DNA from: Desulfobacula sp.
GTDB lineage: Bacteria > Desulfobacterota > Desulfobacteria > Desulfobacterales > Desulfobacteraceae
NCBI GenBank assembly: GCA_023701135.1
Contig: JAMPXP010000020.1
Span: 35,028-99,027 of the forward strand
Direction of reading: 5' to 3'
DNA length: 64,000 nt
This document shows, one piece after another, positions 36,701 to 43,678 of this stretch. Under the pieces are notes generated by a model, which made no database searches, had not been told where the DNA came from, and saw nothing but the letters and a program-made list of their open reading frames with translations. The position numbers were made by a program, and so were the translations under genes. Position 1 is the first letter of the stretch. Every line of letters begins with the position of its first letter.

Positions 36701-36933
36701 CTTCTCGGGCGTTTTACGGGGTTAACAATGATTCTGCCATCGTGTTGAGACTCTTAGGTATCCCAAGATCCGCTTCAATATCCTTAGCAAATTCAATGAT
36801 TGATATTCTTAAGCAACCGTTACCGCAAGTTAGAAATTCTCTTCGAAGCCTCCCTGATCAAAAATGGACTGAGGCACTTGGAGAGAATGCAATGATTTAT
36901 AAAAAGATCTGGCACATATTAGAGGGTATGTAG
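33781..36933 (+). CDS. hamB: HamB-like Ski2-type helicase of a Hachiman-type pair
   Basis: The 1050-residue protein has a helical N-terminal region (about 1-310) and an SF2 helicase core: LPTSSGKTLIAQF (Walker A, Lys325), AYLAPTRTLVNQIARQL, VVVDEAHNIQD (DEAH at 433-436), FLVATTTIAQGVNFP (motif V) and NIAGRAGRIG (motif VI, 700-706). The VHHAGL and IAQGVNFP wording is of the Brr2/Ski2/Hel308 kind that HamB shares. The last 300 residues match no domain I can name. In Hachiman the helicase controls the HamA nuclease when it meets damaged or foreign DNA. Overlap with hamA implies coupling. Codon use is AT-richer than in surrounding operons, which fits horizontal arrival. Confidence 0.72.
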   Translation: MNHWLLDNIGSSRLEALKQAERVLVYRELLHHAIEIDFGMIQRTAEALEIATLDLLLERLQETEDKRNTLKQTAADAFRLYRVLPRNNNPIVDGLQLLRMSALALLGDMGADAARLLREIDWPQLPVKSSNWHDRTWAVILEIWLRLIRKQGWTDRDAVLESIANLRSAQQEFEEQYLKGKRGVSARSTALELIGLYHLAKAAELFAHFITDGVVEGNYQIHQLLETHFDRVLAVCQTTQLLELEPLTRLLSACASQMVENSIWTVTRAVNSRVTKFVRSLVDKGRGDRAIFDVLPPQRRTLAEKGLLGSSRRAVVISLPTSSGKTLIAQFRILQALNQFDHEQGWVAYLAPTRTLVNQIARQLRRDFAPLDIQVEQVSPALEVDNIEMGLLQEHDKNQAFRVLVTTPEKLDLMLRQGWEEKIGRPLTLVVVDEAHNIQDIRRGLKLELLLSTINKECQLAQFLLLTPFIDNAREVARWLGGTNSEDVSLSVDWQPNDRVIGIVQAEKVKALSKGSFDYRLSLETIHTTRKTMSVDELLFFPKSEEIAKTYSKVSKQSTLAAVTAQKLLDRGPVIVINSSPSEVWSLANKFKIERNRNDSISENIRLVQDFLKLEFGQSFPLVELLDYGVGVHHAGLSDDVRSLMEWLFEENELKFLVATTTIAQGVNFPVTGVVMASHQYRLPKPPFREIMPPEDFWNIAGRAGRIGQGSLGVVALVADSNGKAETLKKFINNQSGDLNSALLQLAIEAGDLMTDLGDIVYRKPEWSSFLQYLAHTYRQMGKPETFVEQVEQVLRGTLGFEKLRTHNSKLANKLLSGIHTYTDYLKRPKQPLKLVDSTGFSLQSINAVLVLSKKENINKSSWDSESLFSNRSNKLEDMMGILLRVPELRENLQAATGGKSPDGNKLALIIKDWVNGESIAEIARLYFDDNMTECGRNLFGKLTQTASWGLGALLSITAGDLPDEEYKKLSNLPSRAFYGVNNDSAIVLRLLGIPRSASISLANSMIDILKQPLPQVRNSLRSLPDQKWTEALGENAMIYKKIWHILEGM

Positions 36934-37140
36934 CTTTTATTAATGAAGATTCCGCATAAATATTTGGGGAGGATTGTGAATTCAGGAGAACATTATCCGT
37001 ATGTACTCGAACTATCTAACACTATTGATCATAAAGAAGATTCTACAATCCCCATCTATCCTTCTCAGTCTGGTTTTGATTTTCGCTTGTTTTTTTTGTA
37101 AGGTCATATCATTATAGAGACCACATTGATTCTTTCCAAA

Positions 37141-37156
37141 TGGCATAAAATTTGCT
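37141..37156 (+). promoter_or_regulatory. Sigma-54-like promoter of the SpoIIE phosphatase gene
   Basis: TGGCATAAAATTTGCT matches the -24/-12 consensus TGGCAY-N5-TTTGCW in both elements and spacing. It lies 114 bases before the ATG. Its match to consensus is better than that of the other copy at 39264. Confidence 0.7.
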
Positions 37157-37159
37157 GTT

Positions 37160-37201
37160 GCATTAATTAAAAGCCGACCTTGCTTGGCTTTTAATTAATG
37201 C
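37160..37201 (+). promoter_or_regulatory. 16-bp perfect inverted repeat just downstream of the sigma-54-like promoter
   Basis: Arms 37160-37175 (GCATTAATTAAAAGCC) and 37186-37201 are exact reverse complements around a ten-base loop. The position, spanning the expected transcription start, suits an operator or a leader hairpin. The efflux copy keeps only a 7-bp core (AAAAGCC 39292-39298 with GGCTTTT 39309-39315). Confidence 0.6.
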
Positions 37202-37269
37202 ATGGAAAAGAGTCACAGCCCTATGAATTTAATTCATCAGATACCTCAGCATAAAAAAGGCAGAGCCCC

Positions 37270-39096
37270 ATGGGACCTAAAACACTGCAACAGCGCATCA
37301 TCATTTTTATTCTGATACCTGTGTTTTTTATTTTAGCCGGAATGGGATGGATCAGTTATTTATATACCCGCAATGCCATCATAAAACAATGGAGCGAAAC
37401 CGCCATTGCAAAACTTCAAAAATCAGCCCATATGATCGACATGCGGCTCGGCAAACCCAAAGATTTGCTTCTGATGTTAAAAGACAGCTATGGCCAGGAT
37501 CAGAGCCTCATGATTCAAACTTTTATTATCGAGCAATTACGAAAAACGGAAGGGGTTGTTGAAGTCAATCATAAATTAATTGAAAATTTCAATATGCAAC
37601 CAAATCCTCCAGGAATGCATGGAATGGCTCAGAACAATTCCATGCACGCTGATCGGATGGAAAATTTTCAATTGTCATTGCCCCGGTATAATACGGCGCT
37701 CAGTGGAGAAACCATATCTTTATCAACGGATTTCATTGATGAAAATGGCAAAAAGTCAGGACAGATAGAAGTGGTCATCTCTTTCCAGGATCTGATCGAG
37801 CAGATCAGCAAAACAACCTGGTGGAAGAGTGAAAAGGCTTTTCTCATTGATAATGAAGGGAATATTCTCATCGGAACCCAGTTGTCAGGAGGTGCCGATG
37901 ATCCTGAAAGACCCGTCAAATTCGGCCAGGCAGATCCTTTGGAAAAAGAAACGATGGCGGCATTAAAACAAAATCCTTTCGGCACCCTCTTTGGGCCCGG
38001 TCATCCGCCGGATGAGATCAGCGGGTACTATCATCTGAATGAAGCGCCGTGGAGCCTTGTGCTCATTTCTCCAGGCCAGCGGGTATTAAAGTCTATTTTA
38101 AATTTCCGGTTATATTATTTTGGTGTTGGGTTTCTGTCTATTCTTGGTGTCATCCTGTTTATTCGTGTGTCGATATCCGGCACAACCGCGGCCATCAAAA
38201 AAGTGTCCGAAGCTGCGAATGACCTTGCCAATGGGTTTTTTACGGAACCGCTTCCGATTCTTTCAGGGGATGAGGTCGGTATGTTGACTGACAATTTTAA
38301 TAAAATGACAAAGCAGCTAAAAGAAAGAATGGAGCTGAAAGAAGCGATAAATCTGGCCATGGAAGTGCAGCAGAGTCTGTTGCCGCCTGCTCATTTTTCA
38401 TACGGGAATATTGAAATCAGCGGTTGTTCCGTCTATTGTGATGAGACCGGCGGGGACTATTTTGATATCATCGAGTTTCCGGAGGACCAGGGAAAAATCT
38501 GTGTGGCTGTTGGCGATGTTGTCGGCCATGGCATTGGAGCCGCTCTTTTGATGGCAACCACCCGGGCGCTATTGCGGAGCAGGGTCACGCAAAAAGGCTC
38601 TCTGTCCCAGATCATGAATGATGTCAATCGGTTGCTTTGCATGGATGTCCGGGACACGGGCCGTTTTGTGACATTATTTCTCTTAATGGTGGATGTAAAA
38701 AAAGGTGAGGTCCAATGGGTTCGCGCCGGCCATGAACCTGCGATGATGTATCATCCGGAACAGGGTAGAATTATAGAACTCAAAGGTGAGGGAATCGTTC
38801 TGGGTTTAGACAAAGGCTGGGATTATACTCAATCTGCTCATGGTCCTGTTCCTGAAGGAACCGTAATTTTAATCGGCACCGACGGTGCCTGGGAGGTTGA
38901 AAACGACTCCGGGAAAAGGCTGGGGAAAAAAAGAGTGGAAGAAGTCCTTCAACAATCGGTTTCTCTTTCGCCGGCAAAAATTGTAGAATCAATTGTCTCT
39001 GAAACCAGACAATTCCGCGGTGAGGTGCACCAGAAGGATGACATCACTCTCTTGGCCCTGAAATTTCGGGAGAGGGTGCCTCAAGATAATAGATGA
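37270..39096 (+). CDS. Membrane-bound Cache-HAMP-SpoIIE phosphatase
   Basis: The 608-residue protein has membrane segments at about 8-30 and 283-305 around an extracytoplasmic Cache-like sensor (FLIDNEGNILIGTQLSGG, SGYYHLNEAPWSLVLISPG). It then has a HAMP-like linker and a PP2C phosphatase domain of the SpoIIE type (about 370-600: DETGGDYFDIIEFP, VAVGDVVGHGIGAALLMA, VRAGHEPAMMYH, LIGTDGAWEVEND, KDDITLLALKF). The metal-binding Asp residues are present. The sensor holds a Met/His-rich stretch at 109-130 (Met109, Met116, His117, Met119, Met125, His126, Met130). No kinase or STAS gene is adjacent. Promoter sequence is shared with the downstream efflux operon, so co-regulation is likely; that the phosphatase senses Cu or Ag is inference. 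Confidence 0.9.
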   Translation: MGPKTLQQRIIIFILIPVFFILAGMGWISYLYTRNAIIKQWSETAIAKLQKSAHMIDMRLGKPKDLLLMLKDSYGQDQSLMIQTFIIEQLRKTEGVVEVNHKLIENFNMQPNPPGMHGMAQNNSMHADRMENFQLSLPRYNTALSGETISLSTDFIDENGKKSGQIEVVISFQDLIEQISKTTWWKSEKAFLIDNEGNILIGTQLSGGADDPERPVKFGQADPLEKETMAALKQNPFGTLFGPGHPPDEISGYYHLNEAPWSLVLISPGQRVLKSILNFRLYYFGVGFLSILGVILFIRVSISGTTAAIKKVSEAANDLANGFFTEPLPILSGDEVGMLTDNFNKMTKQLKERMELKEAINLAMEVQQSLLPPAHFSYGNIEISGCSVYCDETGGDYFDIIEFPEDQGKICVAVGDVVGHGIGAALLMATTRALLRSRVTQKGSLSQIMNDVNRLLCMDVRDTGRFVTLFLLMVDVKKGEVQWVRAGHEPAMMYHPEQGRIIELKGEGIVLGLDKGWDYTQSAHGPVPEGTVILIGTDGAWEVENDSGKRLGKKRVEEVLQQSVSLSPAKIVESIVSETRQFRGEVHQKDDITLLALKFRERVPQDNR

Positions 39097-39162
39097 AGCC
39101 TTGTCCGGACTTTTGGTGATCACCTTCATTATCAGAATAGTCTACACTGACCTGAAGAATAG

Positions 39163-39325
39163 TCTACAATTTTTATCCATCCTTCGCCGCCCTGATTTTG
39201 ATTTTCCCTTGTTTCTTTTGTAAATTCATACCATTATGGGGTTGATCGCATTTTTTCTCCCAATGGCATAAAATTTGATTGTATCTGAGTTAAAAGCCGG
39301 CCATTTTTGGCTTTTTATGAACTTA
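39163..39325 (+). repeat. Duplicated promoter region, copy 2 (upstream of the efflux operon)
   Basis: It parallels 37042-37201. Just upstream, AGAATAGTCTACA occurs twice (39134-39146 and 39156-39168). A 10-bp perfect palindrome GGTGATCACC is at 39115-39124. Confidence 0.8.
39264..39279 (+). promoter_or_regulatory. Sigma-54-like promoter candidate of the efflux operon
   Basis: TGGCATAAAATTTGAT keeps the -24 element and spacing of the better copy at 37141 but has GA in place of the conserved GC in the -12 element, so it is weaker. It lies 80 bases before the first gene. Confidence 0.45.
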
Positions 39326-39343
39326 ACATAAGGATTCACGGCC

Positions 39344-40684
39344 ATGAATGTAACCTGTTCCCTGTCCGGATTTTTGAAAGCCCTTGTTTTGCTGTTGCTT
39401 ATGATTTATCCCTGTCCGGCTTTTCCCGGTGAAAAGCCCCTGGACCTGCTTGAACAGCGCCTTAAAACCGGACCCGGCCTTCCGGACCTCGTGGCCTATG
39501 CCTATGAAGCCAGCCCCATGATCCAGGCGGGGCGGGCTGCCTGGCAGGCAACCCTGGAACGCTACCGGGTGGATACGGCCTATCCCGACCCCATGCTTCT
39601 GGTGACCTATTGGCCTCAGTCCATGGCCGACGATCTGGAACCGCAGAAATACGAGGTCATGCTTTCCCAGACCCTCCCTTTTCCCGGAAAGCTTTCCGCC
39701 GCAGGTGAGGCTACCAAGGCTGAAGCCGCCGTCAACCGCCTGGACCTGGACCGGTCCATCCGGGAGGTCGTAACCGCTATCCGGGAATCCTTTCACGAAC
39801 TCGCTTATATCCGTGAAGCCTTAAGAATTGCGAAAAACAACCAGGCCCTTCTGGAACAGATCCGGGCCATCAGCGAAACCGCCTATGCCGGGAACCGGTC
39901 CGCCCTCATCGATGTCATGAAGGCCCAGTCCCAGTCGGCCCAGAGCGGCTATGACGAACTTCTGCTGAAGGAACTGGAGCATACGGAAACCACAAGGCTC
40001 AACAGCCTGCTGAACCGGGAAAAGGATGCGGACCTGGGACCCCTGGTCAATGAATTCCAAAAAACGGTGGTGTTTTCTTTGGATGATATTTTTACCCTGG
40101 CGGAAAAAAATCGTGAAGAAATCCGGATGGCAGGGGAAGAGGTCAGAAAGGCAGAGGCAGAAGCCAGGGTGGCCCGGTTTGAAACCCTGCCGGAATTCAC
40201 CCTGGGCCTGCTCTATGAAGAGGCCATAGAACAGGACATGGCGAGAACAATCCGGGATGAACGCTACGGGGTCCAGTTCGGCATGAGCCTGCCCATCCGG
40301 CTGGAGAAAAATTCCGGTCGGACCGGGGCGGCAAAGGCAAGGGTGGAAAAAGCCAAGGCCCTGGCAGCCAATGCGGTCAATGAAACCCGGTCCCTGGTCC
40401 GGGAAAATTATTTTCGCCTGCAGAATGCCGAGCGCCTGGTTTCCCTGTACCGGGATAAACTGGTGCCCGAGGCGGCCAAATCCGTGGAAACAGCCAATGT
40501 CTGGAACCGCCAGGGACAGGGCAGCATCACCGATTATCTGGAGACCCAGTCGGTCTGGTATAATTTCCAATTGGCCCTGGCCAGGGCCGGGGCCGATTAC
40601 GGCAAATACCTGGCCCGGCTGGAGGGGCTGGCCGGGCAGAACCTGACGGTCAGGGATGCGCCTCAGACCAAGGAGCAGCCATGA
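39344..40684 (+). CDS. TolC-family outer-membrane efflux factor
   Basis: The 446-residue protein has a signal peptide (residues 1-29, ending PCPAFPGE) and two outer-membrane-efflux repeats rich in coiled-coil sequence (RLKTGPGLPDLVAYAYEASPMI; AEAEARVARFETLPEFTLG; VSLYRDKLVPEAAKSV). TolC-like trimers form a channel through the outer membrane and periplasm. An AAGGATT site precedes the ATG. It is the first gene of the operon that also encodes a second TolC-like lipoprotein, CusB and CusA, and it overlaps the next gene by four bases. Confidence 0.9.
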   Translation: MNVTCSLSGFLKALVLLLLMIYPCPAFPGEKPLDLLEQRLKTGPGLPDLVAYAYEASPMIQAGRAAWQATLERYRVDTAYPDPMLLVTYWPQSMADDLEPQKYEVMLSQTLPFPGKLSAAGEATKAEAAVNRLDLDRSIREVVTAIRESFHELAYIREALRIAKNNQALLEQIRAISETAYAGNRSALIDVMKAQSQSAQSGYDELLLKELEHTETTRLNSLLNREKDADLGPLVNEFQKTVVFSLDDIFTLAEKNREEIRMAGEEVRKAEAEARVARFETLPEFTLGLLYEEAIEQDMARTIRDERYGVQFGMSLPIRLEKNSGRTGAAKARVEKAKALAANAVNETRSLVRENYFRLQNAERLVSLYRDKLVPEAAKSVETANVWNRQGQGSITDYLETQSVWYNFQLALARAGADYGKYLARLEGLAGQNLTVRDAPQTKEQP

Positions 40685-42261
40685 AAAGCACAGTTAAGTT
40701 TATCCTCGGTATATCTGCCACGCTGCTCGGTGCCTGCACCGGACACCGGGATGTGGTAAAGGAAATGGAGGCCTACAGCCCACCGGCCGTTTACCAGGCC
40801 GTGAAAGCCGTTCCTGAGACCCAGAAGGCGCCGGAACCGTCCCCTGGCGACAAGGCCTTTGAAGCCCAGAAAGAAAAACTGGAAGGGATGCGGAAAGACT
40901 GGGAAAAGGCCCTTTCTTCCCCATCGCCAGAAACCTCTTTTTTCACGCCTGACCCGGACCGGGCCAGGGCGATTTCCCCGGCCTTTACCGATGATGGGGC
41001 AGCCGCAAACCTGCTGTCCCACGGCTTTTCCCTGGAAGACCTTGAGATTCTTGTCTTGAACAGAAACCCCATGATCCGGAATGCTGAAAAAACAGTGCAG
41101 GCCACTCTGGAATCCTACAGCCAGGCATCGGTCCTGGACGATATCATCCGGAGCTATTCCGCCTATAATGCCGGTATCATGACGGGCGTGGGCAATATGG
41201 AAGACATGGAGTCCATTTACCGCAAATTTCCCTTTCCCGGAATTCTTTCCCTGAAAGGGGATATTGTCCGCCAGGAAGTCAGAATCGCCGTATTGGATCT
41301 TGAGATCACAAAGCGCACCATTCTTACCGACGCCAGAAAGAATTATTGGGAGCTGGCATACAACAGCCGGGCAAAAGAGATTGCCCGCCGGACCTTAAAC
41401 CTCCTGGAAGACCTTGAATCTTCGGTCACCCGTCAATATGAAACCGGCCGGGCCAAAATTCCGGAATTGACACGGGTGAAAATCCAGAAAGAAAAAATGA
41501 GGGTGGAACTCCTGACGATTTTTGAACAAGGGCTGAACATTGAAAAAAGGCTGAAATCCCTTCTCCTTCTGCCGGCTTCCGCCAAAATCGGCACCCCGGC
41601 AGGAGGGGATGGGGCCGGGCCCCCTCCGGACCTGGCGGGTTTGATCGAAGCGGCTTTAAAGCACCGCCAGGAACTGGAAAAAATACGGGCCATGATCCTC
41701 CGAATGGAATTCATGATTGAAATGGCGGAAACTGAGATTTATCCCGGCGCCGTCCCGAACCTGGCCCTGACCGAAAACCGGGCCGTTACCGGTTCCGGAA
41801 CCATGAAAGCGGAAGAGCCTTTTACTGTAACTCCTTCCGCCGCCATGGGTTCCGGCCTGCCCAGGATGCCCTGGACCGGATTGTCCGAGGCCTATCTGCG
41901 GGAAACCCGGCAACGGCTCCTGGCCCTGAAGGAAGAACTCAAGGCAAAGGAAGCAGAGACTGCGGCCGATGTCCGGGAGGCATGGTTTACCCTTGATCAG
42001 GCAGGGCGGGAGGCCAAGGTTTACAAAAATGAGATCGACTCCCTGTCCCGGCTGAATTTTTCCGTGTCGTCCAAAGCCTATGAAACCGGGTCGGTTCCTT
42101 TTTCCGAAACCATGGATGCGGTTCTCCTGATGTTTGAAACAAGTCTGATGACGGAGAGAAAAAAAGCCGATGTTTTCATTGCCCTGGCCGGTCTTGAACA
42201 AACCGTCGGGATATCAAAGCCGGGCGAATCAAAAGAAAAGGATGGCACCCATGCCCCATAG
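40681..42261 (+). CDS. Second TolC-family outer-membrane lipoprotein
   Basis: The 526-residue protein begins with a lipoprotein signal (ILGISATLLGACTG, lipobox LGAC with Cys at about residue 19). After a low-complexity linker rich in Glu, Lys and Pro it has the TolC-type coiled-coil helices (about residues 110-510: LEDLEILVLNRNPMIRNAEKT, RMPWTGLSEAYLRETRQRL). Two outer-membrane factors in one RND operon are unusual; the second may be an accessory or an alternative channel. It overlaps the previous gene by four bases and the cusB start by 11 bases. Confidence 0.85.
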   Translation: MKSTVKFILGISATLLGACTGHRDVVKEMEAYSPPAVYQAVKAVPETQKAPEPSPGDKAFEAQKEKLEGMRKDWEKALSSPSPETSFFTPDPDRARAISPAFTDDGAAANLLSHGFSLEDLEILVLNRNPMIRNAEKTVQATLESYSQASVLDDIIRSYSAYNAGIMTGVGNMEDMESIYRKFPFPGILSLKGDIVRQEVRIAVLDLEITKRTILTDARKNYWELAYNSRAKEIARRTLNLLEDLESSVTRQYETGRAKIPELTRVKIQKEKMRVELLTIFEQGLNIEKRLKSLLLLPASAKIGTPAGGDGAGPPPDLAGLIEAALKHRQELEKIRAMILRMEFMIEMAETEIYPGAVPNLALTENRAVTGSGTMKAEEPFTVTPSAAMGSGLPRMPWTGLSEAYLRETRQRLLALKEELKAKEAETAADVREAWFTLDQAGREAKVYKNEIDSLSRLNFSVSSKAYETGSVPFSETMDAVLLMFETSLMTERKKADVFIALAGLEQTVGISKPGESKEKDGTHAP

Positions 42262-43678
42262 AATATTCAACAGCAAAGGCGTTTCAGGATTCAGGACGGT
42301 TTTGATTATTTTCAGTATAACCCTTGTCCTGGGGCTGGTTCTTTTTTTTCTGAAGGATCGCTGGTCACCCGGTGAAAGGGGAGAAACGGCTCATGGGGAC
42401 CATGCCGCCGTACAGACGGACGCCCCCAAATCCGATCTTGAACAGGAAGCCGAAGACTTTTTTGATGAAACGCCCGGGGAAAATAAAACATCTGCCGCGA
42501 AAACGGAGCGGAAAATTATTTTTTACCGGAATCCCATGGACCCTGCGATTTCTTCTCCTGTCCCGGCCAAGGATGAGATGGGCATGGATTATATCCCGGT
42601 CTATGAGGATGAGGCCCAGGGCGGATCAGGCGCCGGCATCACCGGCATGGCGCCGGTGATTATGGATCAGCAGGGCATTGAACTCTCCGGCGTCATCACC
42701 GCCCCGGCCGTTTCGACGGGATTCGTCAAAACCATCCGGACCGTGGGTCAGGTCCTTGTGGATGAGACCCGTGTTCACCGGGTTCAGACCCGGGTTTCCG
42801 GATGGGTTGAAGAACTCTTTGTCAATTATAAAGGCCGGATGGTAACAAAGGGAACCCCTCTTTTGTCCATTTATTCCCCGGAACTGGTATCCGGCCAGGA
42901 GGAATTTCTCGGCGCCCTGGAAGCCCGTGAAAAAAACATTGGATCAAAACCGTCCGAAGAAAGATATCTCAAAACCATTCTGGATGCGGCAGGAAAACGG
43001 TTAAGGCTTTTTGACGTTCCCGATGCCTTTATCAAGGAACTGGAACAAACAAAAAAGGTCCGGCGTCTCATTACGCTCGAAGCCCCTGTTTCAGGCTTTG
43101 TCACCGGAAAAGAGGTGTTCAGCGGGCAGCGGGTTGAACCGGGAATGGAGCTTTTGACCATCACGGATTTATCCCGGGTCTGGGTGGAGGCGGATTTCTA
43201 TGAATATGAGGCAGGAGAATTAAAGACCGGTCAGACGGCAGAGCTGTTTTCCTCCTATGATCCCGGCCTTTTATTAAAGGGCCAGGTGACTTATATCTAT
43301 CCCTATCTGAATACGGAAAGCCGCAGCCTAAGGGCCAGGATAGAATTTTCCAATGAAGATCTGCGCCTGAAGCCGGGAATGTTTGTCGATGTCCGGCTGA
43401 ATCTGGACCTGGGGGAGTCTGTGGTGATTCCGGATTCGGCCGTCATGTATTCCGGAGTGCGCAAAATCGTCTTTGTCAATACGGAAGGCGGCCGGTTTGA
43501 GCCCAGGGAAGTCAGGGTCGGAGCCGGGAGCGACGGACAGGTCCAGGTTCTCTCCGGTGTTTCGGCGGGGGAGCATGTGGCAATCAAGGCCAATTTTCTC
43601 CTGGATTCAGAATCCCGGCTCCAGGCCATTATCCAGGGCGCGGTAAAAAAGGCAAAACCTGACGGAGACAAAAAATGA
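42251..43678 (+). CDS. cusB: CusB-like periplasmic adaptor of a metal-efflux RND pump
   Basis: The 475-residue adaptor has one N-terminal membrane anchor (about 14-34), a heavy-metal-binding segment (about 90-122: FYRNPMDPAISSPVPAKDE followed by MGMDYIPVYED) and membrane-fusion domains with a lipoyl fold (VQTRVSGWVEELFVNYKGR, GFVTGKEVFSGQRVEPG). The segment is the HMBD found in Cu/Ag adaptors. The ATG at 42251 has AAGGA eight bases before it; an earlier ATG at 42242 is too close to that site. It overlaps cusA by four bases (AAAATGATT). Copper or silver is the most likely substrate, but this is by family only. Confidence 0.9.
   Translation: MPHRIFNSKGVSGFRTVLIIFSITLVLGLVLFFLKDRWSPGERGETAHGDHAAVQTDAPKSDLEQEAEDFFDETPGENKTSAAKTERKIIFYRNPMDPAISSPVPAKDEMGMDYIPVYEDEAQGGSGAGITGMAPVIMDQQGIELSGVITAPAVSTGFVKTIRTVGQVLVDETRVHRVQTRVSGWVEELFVNYKGRMVTKGTPLLSIYSPELVSGQEEFLGALEAREKNIGSKPSEERYLKTILDAAGKRLRLFDVPDAFIKELEQTKKVRRLITLEAPVSGFVTGKEVFSGQRVEPGMELLTITDLSRVWVEADFYEYEAGELKTGQTAELFSSYDPGLLLKGQVTYIYPYLNTESRSLRARIEFSNEDLRLKPGMFVDVRLNLDLGESVVIPDSAVMYSGVRKIVFVNTEGGRFEPREVRVGAGSDGQVQVLSGVSAGEHVAIKANFLLDSESRLQAIIQGAVKKAKPDGDKK

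Larger units (their letters stand above)
37042..37201 (+). repeat. Duplicated promoter region, copy 1
   Basis: Shared blocks with copy 2 (39163-39325) are TCTACAAT, GATTTTC.CTTGTTT.TTTTG, CAT..CATTAT, TGGCATAAAATTTG and the TTAAAAGCCG...TTGGCTTTT inverted repeat, in the same order. The distance from TCTACAAT to TGGCAT is 99 bases here and 101 in copy 2. Confidence 0.8.
36934..37269. other. 336-bp promoter region upstream of the SpoIIE phosphatase gene
   Basis: No gene is seen here. From 37042 to 37201 the sequence closely parallels 39163-39325, upstream of the efflux operon, including a sigma-54-like site and an inverted repeat, described separately. The first 100 bases contain no recognised feature. 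Confidence 0.7.
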
